NCBI GenBank assembly: GCA_947179155.2
Contig: OX359282.1
Location: 12,610,533 to 12,674,532 of the forward strand
Direction of reading: 5' to 3'
DNA from: Hedera helix
Lineage: Eukaryota; Streptophyta; Magnoliopsida; Apiales; Araliaceae
Length of the DNA stretch: 64,000 nt
Both the position numbers and the translations under genes were made by a program. The notes beneath the pieces were generated by a model. That model saw nothing but the letters and a program-made list of their open reading frames with translations, was not told the DNA's origin and did not search any database. Numbering within the stretch: the stretch's first letter is position 1; each line of letters starts with the position of its first letter. This document shows positions 1-10,186 of the stretch, one piece after another.

Positions 1-770
1 GGTCTAAAAGGATGCTTGGCTTGTCACAAGGAACGTACATTGATTCTATGCTAAAGAAGTTTAGCATGAAAGATTCCAAGAAAGGGCTCATGTCGATGGG
101 TTCTGGAATATATCTCTCGAAGAAGTAGGTTCCAAGAGAGAAATTGTATGAGTAAGACTCCTTATGCATCAGCAATAGGATCTATCATGTACGGGATGAT
201 ATGTACTTAACTTGATATTGCTTATGCATGATAAACAGATATCAGTTCATTTCTGGAGAAGAATATTAGAAAAGAGTTTCTAATGATGAGTTTGATATAA
301 AACTAGAGGGCTTAACAAACTCAAGTTTGTTCAGACTAACCAAGATAACAGCATATCCATTTAAGGTAATATGATTACCTTGAACAGTGCAGTAGTGAGT
401 TGGAAAGGTTCCAAACAGTAAGGAGTTGCTGATTTAGTGACAAATACATAGTAAATAACCATAAGTGAAGCTGCAAAGGTGATTGTTTGGTTCAACAAGT
501 TCATTACAAAACTTATAATGGTTCTTAGTATTAAAGGAGTTTAATTAGCCAAAGAACCTAGGTCTCATCTGAAATCCAAACATATGTTACAGCACTTTCA
601 TATGATTAGATGAATCATTGAAAATGAGACGACACCATAAAGATGGCAAGCTCTTAGAACAGCATTACAGATCCATTAACTAAAGCATTTACTAAGCAAT
701 TTGTACGCCACTTAGAGAAAAATGGTATAGGGATACCAAAGGGCGATTGGCTTTAGTGCAAGTGGGAGAT
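1..770 (+). pseudogene. Ty1/copia pol 3' part (RT end and RNase H), broken
   Basis: This segment matches 7582-8351 at a constant offset of 7581 with about four substitutions, so it is the 3' end of a second copia internal region whose upstream part lies outside the window. Frames read as the end of a copia reverse transcriptase and the degenerate RNase H domain, with a purine tract (761-770) just before the LTR. It carries in-frame stops, including the TAG after the SLSKK stretch near 126, and the same stops are present in the downstream copy. It cannot encode a working enzyme. Confidence 0.88.
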
Positions 771-2605
771 TGAAAGTAGTATGCCCTCAAGCCAATCACA
801 TTTGATGTGATAGGCATATACTTTGTAATCTTGTTCGTTTATTAATAAAAGAATCAAGGCATTTCTTTATTCATGATTAATTACTTGAATTAATCAAATG
901 GATAAACCCATAGTTTTTGAGCAATGCTTTTAGAACCATGATGAGGATCATGCTAATGAGATCTAACTTCAAGATAGCTCCAAAACTAAAATTGTTCCTA
1001 ATCGTTGGATCACTAAAAAGGGTATTAGTAGATCCGGATAGATTGGTACATACTATGCTTGCTCTTATGAAGAGGATGATTGATCTCATAATCATTTGTG
1101 TAGAGACACTAAAGCAAGTATGTAGGTGCTTATTAGAGAATAAGTTCACTGAACGTGACTCGCTCAAGGAACACCTAATGGAGTCTTACTTGCCTGTCAA
1201 TAGGAGTTCCTTTTGTGATAGTAGTACAAGTGATCCTTGGACTTGAGATCATCATAGTATCTTGTGTATGATGAATTATGTTTTGACATATTCCTTAAAA
1301 CCTTTAGGGTGTATCAAAGGGTATGATCGGATATAATAAGTCATACATGGAGATAGGTGAATGATCAACAAAGAATCTACCACTTCTAGTAAAAGAAGCG
1401 AATGTCCTATGCGATTCGATAAATGACAACTCAGTAGTCCTTGGCCAAGGCAGAATGAAAATTAGAAAGTAGTTTCTAATTTACATTAATTATAGTTATT
1501 CATTTAAGGATCGAAATGCATATAATCAAATAAAATAAGACTTGACAGTTATACCATGTCTTATATTTGATTGGGACGTTGTGAGGTAGAAGGATTGAAT
1601 TGTACGGTAACTATTTGCTGAATAGGTTCTTTTGTGATTAAATGTTGAAATCTATATTATCTGGAAAGTCGTTGATCGCTAAGGGGGCTTACCCTTATTA
1701 TGGAATAAATATTATTTATTTAAATGAATTAAATAGTTTAATTTATTTAATAAATAAGATTAGAATAGTTCTAATTAATTTATTCTATAACCGGTTTAAT
1801 ATGGAGAACCTAAAGGGTCACACCGCAAAAGGAAAATAATTATTTAAGAAGTAAATGGCATAATTGTAATAATGAATTAAGTATATTTAATTTATACTAT
1901 GTTGATAGAATAAATTAAATAGCTTAATATTTATTATTTAGTATTTTGGAAATACTAATTATAAATTAATAAGAGGAGTCTTATTATTATTATTACTATT
2001 ATTATTATTATTTAGTTCCTAAATGGTTTAGGAATTAATTAATAAGAGTACTCTCATAATTAATAATTAAGTTCCTAAATAGTTTAGGAATTATAATTAT
2101 TATATTAAATCAATTAAGTTCCTAATTAGATTAGGAGTTTAATTAAAAACCCTATTCCTAAAGGTGTTAGGAGGGTTTACTAAATCTATAAATAAGAGAA
2201 GTCTTATTATGGATTAGGGTTACACACATACACTTCCATAAGTTTATGGGAGAGTACTCACATATTCTCTAGAGAGAGAAAACTAGGGTTTGCCATCACC
2301 CACTTCTTGAATTATTGTTATTCCTTGGTGGATCACCTCTAGAGGTCAAACACTTGGGTGGCTAACGTTGATCATTGGAATCCAATCGGTGAAATTCAAG
2401 GAGAACGCGAAGGACTTGGAGGTGAACTTGTACCCGTTGAAGCTTTGAGTTCTACAAGGGTATATCTCTAACTTCTTCTTTATTAATTAATAGTTGCGCA
2501 TAAAGGTCGATCCTGGATTATGGTTTGTAAATTTTTAAATTTGATTTTACCATGCTTCCGCTATTTTGTGCAATTTGATTGCGTCAATTATATTACAAAT
2601 CAACA
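771..2605 (+). mobile_element. Ty1/copia LTR, first copy
   Basis: An 1835-bp LTR beginning TGAAAGTAGT directly after a purine-rich tract and ending ATCAACA just before a primer-binding-like site. It matches 8352-10186 with about 11 substitutions and no length change (about 99.4% identity by eye). A TATAAATA box lies at 2187-2194, which puts the transcription start near 2220. An imperfect (TTA)n stretch lies near 1980-2010. Short open frames inside it (around 877-1246 and 1642-1839) are repeated in the other LTR and look non-coding. Upstream it abuts the end of another copia internal region, so it serves two elements at once. Confidence 0.9.
2187..2194 (+). promoter_or_regulatory. TATA box of copia LTR 1
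   Basis: TATAAATA in the final third of the LTR, where a copia U3/R boundary is expected. The identical box is at 9768-9775 in LTR 2. Confidence 0.6.
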
Positions 2606-2624
2606 GTGACATCAAGAGCCAAAC
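2606..2624 (+). other. Primer-binding-like site of copia element
   Basis: Directly after the LTR end, GTGACATCAAGAGCC resembles the usual plant initiator-Met tRNA site (TGGTATCAGAGC) with substitutions. It marks the following DNA as the 5' leader of the element. The match is imperfect, so priming ability is doubtful. Confidence 0.55.
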
Positions 2625-3175
2625 TTTATGCGAATTATTAATTGTTTTAATTTCATATATGTATGGGTATGTATTTAGAATAATTTATTGGGTATAATTT
2701 ATTGTATAAAATTATTATTATTATTATTATTTTTATATACCGAAAGTGAATTTGATTCACGGATGGAATAATATAATTACAAACTGGATGTTTCGGTTTC
2801 GAATGTATGTAATATATATGAGTACCGAATTTGAGAATTCAAATTTTGGAAATATATATTATATAGATAAAGCTAACTTTGGGATTGGCTTATAATATAT
2901 AAGTATCTATATTAACAATCCATGCTAGCTTCAAGGTTCCGGTTTTGGAATTCAAGGCTGCAGCAGTTTCGGTAAAAGTAAGAAAAAAAAAAGGAAAAAG
3001 TTTTCAGATAATATATATATGTATATATTATTACCGAAAGCATTAGGATATATAATATATATGTTGTATATATATTAGCAAAGATTGAAAAGCATGTTTC
3101 AGATTGCACAAGCAACTCTTTTGACCGAAACAGCCTTGTCCCAAAATTGTGTGTCACGAATTGCTAAAGCTGCTG

Positions 3176-3255
3176 CACTTTCGGATTATGTAATATATAT
3201 ATATATTAACCGAGCCACTTTCGGATTATGAGTAAATATATATATATATTACCGA
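3176..3255 (+). repeat. 40-bp direct duplication in copia leader
   Basis: Two adjacent copies start with CACTTTCGGATTATG at 3176 and 3216, each followed by an alternating TA run and an ACCGA-type end. TTTCGG and CCGAAA words recur from 2730 to 3255 in both orientations, which may give local hairpins. Confidence 0.6.
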
Positions 3256-4335
3256 TTGGTTAGTATTTATATATTATTAATATATATGATATATTTATAA
3301 TATATATTAATTAACCAAACAATTTGGTAATTTTATACATATTTTAAAATTTCAAAATAAAAGAGTTTATTTTGGGTAATTTTAAAATAATAAAAATAAA
3401 TAGTTTATTTTTAAAATAATTTTATAATTAAAATAAAAAGTTTATTTTAAACATGAAATTGGATTTCATGCAACTTTAAATTGCCCATTAAATGATACCA
3501 ATACATATATGAAATGTTTTATTTAATTCATGCGATGAATATTATTTATTGATATATATGTTGATATATATGATAATAAATGGGATTGATTATGGACTAT
3601 TGACCAATGTGATTGGATTTAATTTTAATTAAATGCATGAATGAATGGGTTTTTATAAATGGGGTCTGCGTACCTCGTCTTTCTAATTTTTCTTATGTAT
3701 AATTCTATCTCCCTCCTATGTACTTCCCATTGACTGTTGATCAAGGTTTCTTATTTATTATAAATAATTTGTAATAGAAATAGTTAGAATTATTTTGAAG
3801 AATTGGAGCAAAGGAGCAAGGAGCGCAAGAAGACCCATTTGTAATGGAGCCCAGATTTAAATGTAATAGTTATATTTAATTTAATTTATTCTTGCACCCT
3901 AGGTTTGACCTTTTGGTTCACTTGGTGGCTCCAGTGAACCAAATTAGAATAAAAGTCCATAATCAATCCAAGTAGAATATAGTATTCTATATGTGCATGC
4001 TTAATATATATTTATTATATATTATCCAAACATGCTTCGCATGTTAATTAATATGACGCGTATTTTATATATATATGTGCATGCGCGCTAAACAAGATGA
4101 GACAATTAATATTAACAAACCCCTCAAGATGTAGAATAAATATTATTTATAAAATGAATTAAAATGTTTAATTCATGAATTAAAATGAGTTTAATTCAAT
4201 TAAATAAAATTAGAATGGTTCTAATTTATTTATTCTACTACTAAAATATTAAGTTGTAACGTTCAAAGATATTTGGAATATCGAACGTCGCCTTCTAGCA
4301 TGATAAAACGATAGAGTATCAAATAATCAATATAC

Positions 4336-4626
4336 GTTTGTTGTGCACACACAAAGCTTATATCGATCATTTGAGATATTGTTTTATCACATTTGATGCT
4401 TATAAGGAATTAAACATTACTGTTTTGTTGTGCACACACAAGGGCAGTATTTTTTTCTTCACTTATATGGAAGTGCTAGGTCTGACTTAACTTAGATAAT
4501 TTTGATTTGGATGTGCACACACATGATCATAATAATCTAAGAGGCAAAATACAAGGAGTTACATGTTAATTGACAAGGAGTTGTCTACCTACTGAATAAA
4601 CTATAATTTGTTGTGCACACACAAGG
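4336..4626 (+). repeat. Four spaced GTGCACAC palindrome hairpins
   Basis: TTGTTGTGCACACACAA-type words occur at about 4339, 4426 and 4609, and a variant (ATGTGCACACACAT) at 4511, with spacings of about 87, 83 and 100 bp. In three copies TTGT and ACAA can pair around a 9-base loop TGTGCACAC that contains the self-complementary GTGCAC. The sites lie between the primer-binding site and gag. Confidence 0.7.
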
Positions 4627-4829
4627 TTATACTTATGTCAATAGGATCCTTATTCTCACTAGCAAATCTTTAACTAGATTTGCCGAACTATATAAAGAGG
4701 GTAATATAGTTTGATGAAAATAGTGGGAGACACCATTTTAAATAAAGACCTAATTAACTTGGTGATTAATAAAATGAATGCATGTTAATGTTGTTATTAA
4801 TTCACTTAAAGAATACTGCTATGTTTAAT

Positions 4830-5660
4830 TCACTAACACTGCAAAGCATATTAGATGCTAAAATTAATCGAACCGAATTGTTCGGATTGATTAAACAAAT
4901 TTGAGAAAAGTTCTCAATGCTGAAAAGCTAGCAAATATCCTTAATTTGCCTATTCCTGCAAACGTTGTAGACTAAGCCTATGAGGAAGATATTGTTATTT
5001 TAAGAAATAGCAAGATGATGCAAAGATGGCTCAATGCATCATGCTCGCATCCATAAGTATTTAGTTACAGCGTCAACACGAGAAAATGGATGCACCTACT
5101 ATATTGTTGCACATTCAATAGTTGTTTGGAGAGCAAAGTAGGTCAACTAGATATAAGATATCTAATGAGCTCTTCCAATCTATAATAACCAATGGCACTA
5201 TAGTAAAGACACGTATCCTAAAGATGATCAATCCGATTGATCAATTAGGACACCTAGGTTTTGTCAAAGATGGAGAGTTGAGTCAAGATTCGATCTTGCA
5301 GTCACTCGTTGACTCCCTTTCACAAATTGTTGTGAACTTTAACATTAATAAGCTTGAAGTCAGTTTACCTGATTTGCTTAAATATGTTGAATAAGTTGAG
5401 AGTCATTTTCCTTCCAAGAAAGACCAAGTCTTACTAGTAGATGAATCTTCTAAGTTGTAGAAGATGGCCAAAGGTGTTTCTGAGGAGTCAGAAAAGATAG
5501 AAGGCAAAAGAAAGGCTAAACAAAGGACATAAATAAAAGTGATCCCGAGGGCAAAGGAGTTTGCTTTCATTGCGATAAGCTGGGACACTGGAAGAGGAAC
5601 TGCAAGGAGTATCTTGTAGTAGTTAAGCAGAAGAAGCTTAGTGAAGCTTCAACTGCAGAT
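4830..5660 (+). pseudogene. Ty1/copia gag, broken
   Basis: Broken frames of a copia capsid protein. An N-terminal part near 4890-4970 reads in a copia-like way (RNL.IVLNAEKL); the best open stretch runs 5122-5394 (from FGEQSRSTRY to the LPDLLKYVE end) and matches the gag core in order. A CCHC zinc knuckle follows at about 5560-5607 with spacing C-x2-C-x4-H-x4-C intact (CFHCDKLGHWKRNC). Frameshifts and TAG/TAA stops separate these pieces, so no capsid could be made. The missing coding capacity implies that any past mobility depended on proteins from elsewhere. Confidence 0.85.
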
Positions 5661-5689
5661 ATAGATTTGTTCATAATAAAGTAGAACTT

Positions 5690-6880
5690 TCTATAAGTCA
5701 AGTTTCTACTTAGGTATTAGATACTGGCTGGTGGTCTCAAATATGCAAACCGTTGCAGAGACTAGGCAGAAGTAGAAAGCTGAACTAAAGATAAGTAATC
5801 CTGTGTGTGGGGAATGGAGCAAAAGGTTGCTGCATTAATCACAGGAACTTACAATTTAGCATTGCCTACGGGCAAATCCATTTAGTTAGTAAGATGTTAC
5901 TATGTTGATTACTTAATGGATTTTGTAACCTTGACTTACATGAAAATATTTCAAAATTGAACAAACTAAAGGCGAAGATAAGATATGGATCATACCTTCA
6001 TGCAATACAGTTAACTCGGTCATGTTAATGAAACAAGACTAAACAAGTTATATAAAGATAGGTTTTTAGAGCCTTTTGATTATGAATCAAATACAACTTG
6101 TGAATCTTGTATTATGGAAAATATGACTAAATCTTCATTTAGTGGACATGGAGAGCGAGTTACGGAGTTGTTATAGATGGTACACACAGTCGTGTGTGGG
6201 ACCTATGACAACAAATGCAAGAGGAGGGTATTCATTCATTACTTTCACTGATGATTCTAGATTTCGATATATGTATTTGATGAAATACAAATCCGAATCG
6301 TTTGAAACGTTCAAAGAATTCAAAAGTGAAGTGTAGAAACTAAATGCCAAAAGTATTAAAGTTCTTCGATTAGATCGAGAAGGGAATACTTAAGCAATAA
6401 GTTTTTAGATCATCTTAAGCGAAATGGTATTATCTCACAATGGACATGGTGATGATCCATGATGAGTTATACCAATCTTCCAGTATCCTTCTAGGGTTAT
6501 ACCTTAGAAACGATCGCATACATACTAAACAAGGTACCTTCAAATTCCGTCCCTAAGACTTCATATGAGTTATGGATAGGGAGGAAACCAAGTCATAAAT
6601 ATGTTGAGATTGGATTGCCCAATTTATGTCAAAAGGTTTGACAGTGATAAGCTTGGGATAAGATCTGATAAGTGTAAACTTGTGGGATATCCTAAAGAAA
6701 GTTTAGGGTATCACTTCTATAATCCAACTAACTAAAAGGTGTTTGTTGAAACACGCTGCCTTATAGGAAAAGAAGTTTTTCCTTAAAGGGTTAGTGGGAG
6801 TAAAATAGATCTTGAAGAAGTTCAAGAACCACAAAACACTTCAGATCAAGTGAAGGAATCTGTATAAGTAAATAAACCTA
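5690..6880 (+). pseudogene. Ty1/copia protease and integrase, broken
   Basis: The aspartic protease motif D-T-G is readable at 5720-5728 (VLDTG). Further on, a HHCC-type integrase zinc-finger remnant (C-E-S-C near 6098-6112) precedes the integrase core. The core frame at 6142-6336 contains VCGP-type, GGYS-FITFTDDSR and YLMKYKSESFE segments, typical of copia integrase. A second catalytic-Asp region near 6362-6385 (LRLDREG) follows, then stops. Later remnants near 6500-6590 (LETIAYILNKVPS) fit the integrase C-terminal part. Several frameshifts and TAA/TAG codons interrupt the frame. On gene order it is part of the same polyprotein as the flanking gag and RT. Confidence 0.82.
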
Positions 6881-7039
6881 TTGTACCACAACCAAGTCGT
6901 AAATCTGGTTTAGTACCGAAGATACCTTCATGGTATGGATTCATCATAGATGATGATGATGAGGTACGCATCATAGTAGATGATGATCCAGTTACATACG
7001 ATGAGGTATGAGTATTAGATACTCAAGAGAAATGACTGC

Positions 7040-8338
7040 TGATCATAAAATCTGAAATGGGTCTTTGGAGAAAGACTAAAGCAGATGGCAAGGTAGAGAC
7101 CTATAAGACCTAACTAGTGGTAAAAAGATTTCAAACAAGGTCAATGAGTTGACTAAAATGAAATTTTTCACTAGTGAAAATGCATATATCAATTCGAATT
7201 TTATTTGCAATTGTAGCTTACTATACAAAAGGATGTATGTATGATACAACCAAGATGATTTATCTCTATATAGATGGAGTAAATCAAGTATGTAAATTAC
7301 AACGATCCAATTATGAATTGGAGCAAATTTCTCAAAGATGGAACATCCGTTTTGATGAGATAATCAAAAGTGTTTGATTATATCAAAGACAATAATGAAC
7401 CAAGTGTGTACAAAGGTTAGTGGGAGCACTGTGATATTCCAAGTATTATATGTTGATATAATATTTATAAGGAATGACATACCGATGCTACAATCAGTAA
7501 AGATGTGGTTATCTAAACACTTCTCCGTGAAGGACTTGGGAGAAACATCCTATATTTTGGGGATAAAGATCTATAGAGATAGGTCTAAAAGGATGCTTGG
7601 CTTGTCACAAGGAACGTACATTGATTCTATGCTAAAGAAGTTTAGCATGAAAGATTCCAAGAAAGGGCTCATGTCGATGGGTTCTGGAATATCTCTCTCG
7701 AAGAAGTAGGTTCCAAGAGAGAAATTGTATGAGTAAGACTCCTTATGCATCAGCAATAGGATCTATCATGTACGGGATGATATGTACTTAACTTGATATT
7801 GCTTATGCATGATAAGCAGATATCAGTTCATTTCTGAAGAAGAATATTAGAAAAGAGTTTCTAATGATGAGTTTGATATAAAACTAGAGGGCTTAACAAA
7901 CTCAAGTTTGTTCAGACTAACCAAGATAACAGCATATCCGTTTAAGGTAATATGATTACCTTGAACAGTGCAGTAGTGAGTTGGAAAGGTTCCAAACAGT
8001 AAGGAGTTGCTGATTTAGTGACAAATACATAGTAAATAACCATAAGTGAAGCTGCAAAGGTGATTGTTTGGTTCAACAAGTTCATTACAAAACTTATAAT
8101 GGTTCTTAGTATTAAAGGAGTTTAATTAGCCAAAGAACCTAGGTCTCATCTGAAATCCAAACATATGTTACAGCACTTTCATATGATTAGATGAATCATT
8201 GAAAATGAGACGACACCATAAAGATGGCAAGCTCTTAGAACAGCATTACAGATCCATTAACTAAAGCATTTACTAAGCAATTTGTACGCCACTTAGAGAA
8301 AAATGGTATAGGGATACCAAAGGGCGATTGGCTTTAGT
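7040..8338 (+). pseudogene. Ty1/copia reverse transcriptase and RNase H, broken
   Basis: RT remnants begin near 7070 and continue through 7174-7377 (KVCKLQRS.Y.L.Q, WNIRFDEIIKS) to the longest clear frame at 7374-7709, with GSTVIFQVLYVD, FSVKDLGETSYILGIKIYRDRSKRM and the TYIDSMLKKFSM segment. The catalytic Y-x-D-D box reads YVDI, so the second aspartate is missing. RNase H remnants (WFNKFITKL, AKEPRSHLKSKHM) run to about 8330, but the region that should hold part of the active site is deleted. The 3' 770 bases are duplicated at 1-770. Confidence 0.88.
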
Positions 8339-8340
8339 GC

Positions 8341-8351
8341 AAGTGGGAGAT
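8341..8351 (+). other. Polypurine tract of copia element
   Basis: AAGTGGGAGAT lies immediately upstream of the second LTR and primes plus-strand synthesis in this class of element. The identical tract precedes LTR 1 at 761-770. Confidence 0.7.
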
Positions 8352-10186
8352 TGAAAGTAGTATGCCCTCAAGCCAATCACATTTGATGTGATAGGCATAT
8401 ACTTTGTAATCTTGTTCGTTTATTAATAAAAGAATCAAGGCATTTCTTTATTCATGATTAATTACTTGAATTAATCAAATGGATAAACCCATAGTTTTTG
8501 AGCAATGCTTTTAGAACCATGATGAGGATCATGCTAATGAGATCTAACTTCAAGATAGCTCCAAAACTAAAATTGTTCCTAATCGTTGGATCACTAAAAA
8601 GGGTATTAGTAGATCCGGATAGATTGGTACATACTATGCTTGCTCTTATGAAGAGGATGATTGATCTCATAATCATTTGTGTAGAGACACTAAAGCAAGT
8701 ATGTAGGTGCTTATTAGAGAATAAGTTCACTGAACGTGACTCGCTCAAGGAACACCTAATGGAGTCTTACTTGCCTGTCAATAGGAGTTCCTTTTGTGAT
8801 AGTAGTACAAGTGATCCTTGGACTTGAGATCATCATAGTATCTTGTGTATGATGAATTATGTTTTGACATATTCCTTAAAACCTTTAGGTTGTATCAAAG
8901 GGTATGATCGGATATAATAAGTCATACATGGAGATAGGTGAATGATCAACAAAGAATCTACCACTTCTAGTAAAAGAAGCGAATGTCCTATGCGATTCGA
9001 TAAATGACAACTCAGTAGTCCTTGGCCAAGGCAGAATGAAAATTAGAAAGTAGTTTCTAATTTACATTAATTATAGTTATTCATTTAAGGATCGAAATGC
9101 ATATAATCAAATAAAATAAAACTTGACAGTTATACCATGTCTTATATTTGATTGGGACTTTGTGAGGTAGAAGGATTGAATTGTACGGTAACTATTTGCT
9201 GAATAGGTTCTTTTGTGATTAAATGTTGAAATCTATATTATCTGGAAAGTCGTTGATCGCTAAGGGGGCTTACCCTTATTATGGAATAAATATTATTTAT
9301 TTAAATGAATTAAATAGTTTAATTTATTTAATAAATAAGATTAGAATAGTTCTAATTAATTTATTCTATAACCGGTTTAATATGGAGAACCTAAAGGGTT
9401 ACACCGCAAAAGAAAAATAATTATTTAAGAAGTAAATGGCATAATTGTAATAATAAATTAAGTATATTTAATTTATACTATGTTGATAGAATAAATTAAA
9501 TAGCTTAATATTTATTATTTAGTATTTTGGAAATACTAATTATAAATTAATAAGAGGAGTCTTATTATTATTATTACTATTATTATTATTATTTAGTTCC
9601 TAAATGGTTTAGGAATTAATTAATAAGAGAACTCTCATAATTAATAATTAAGTTCCTAAATAGTTTAGGAATTATAATTATTATATTAAATCAATTAAGT
9701 TCCTAATTAGATTAGGAGTTTAATTAAAAACCCTATTCCTAAAGGTGTTAGGAGGGTTTACTAAATCTATAAATAAGAGAAGTCTTATTATGGATTAGGG
9801 TTACACACATACACTTCCATAAGTTTATGGGAGAGTACTCACATATTCTCTAGAGAGAGAAAACTAGGGTTTGCCATCACCCACTTCTTGAATTATTGTT
9901 ATTCCTTGGTGGATCACCTCTAGAGGCCAAACACTTGGGTGGCTAACGTTGATCATTGGAATCCAATTGGTGAAATTCAAGGAGAACGCGTAGGACTTGG
10001 AGGTGAACTTGTACCCGTTGAAGCTTTGAGTTCTACAAGGGTATATCTCTAACTTCTTCTTTATTAATTAATAGTTGCGCATAAAGGTCGATCCTGGATT
10101 ATGGTTTGTAAATTTTTAAATTTGATTTTACCATGCTTCCGCTATTTTGTGCAATTTGATTGCGTCAATGATATTACAAATCAACA
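8352..10186 (+). mobile_element. Ty1/copia LTR, second copy
   Basis: An 1835-bp copy of 771-2605 with TG...CA ends; TATA box at 9768-9775. The sequence after 10186 (AGTACATGAAC) is not a primer-binding site, so this is the right-hand end of the array. The left end is outside the window, so no TSD can be tested. Confidence 0.92.

Larger units (their letters stand above)
2625..4829 (+). other. Long non-coding 5' leader of the copia element
   Basis: About 2.2 kb between the primer-binding site and the first gag-like codons, very AT-rich and without a credible ORF. It contains a 40-bp direct duplication (3176-3215 and 3216-3255, each starting CACTTTCGGATTATG), an LTR-like block (4131-4250) resembling 1705-1790 of the LTR, and four GTGCACAC hairpins (4336-4626). 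The length is large for a copia leader and suggests acquired or rearranged sequence. Confidence 0.6.

Noticed and set aside
877..1246. Paired frames on both strands in the copia LTR (repeated at 8458-8827)
   Set aside because: Duplicated only because the LTR is duplicated; opposite-strand mirror frames with no recognised product.
4336..4626. CRISPR-like spaced repeats
   Set aside because: Repeats are short, uneven in spacing and lie in a plant retrotransposon leader.
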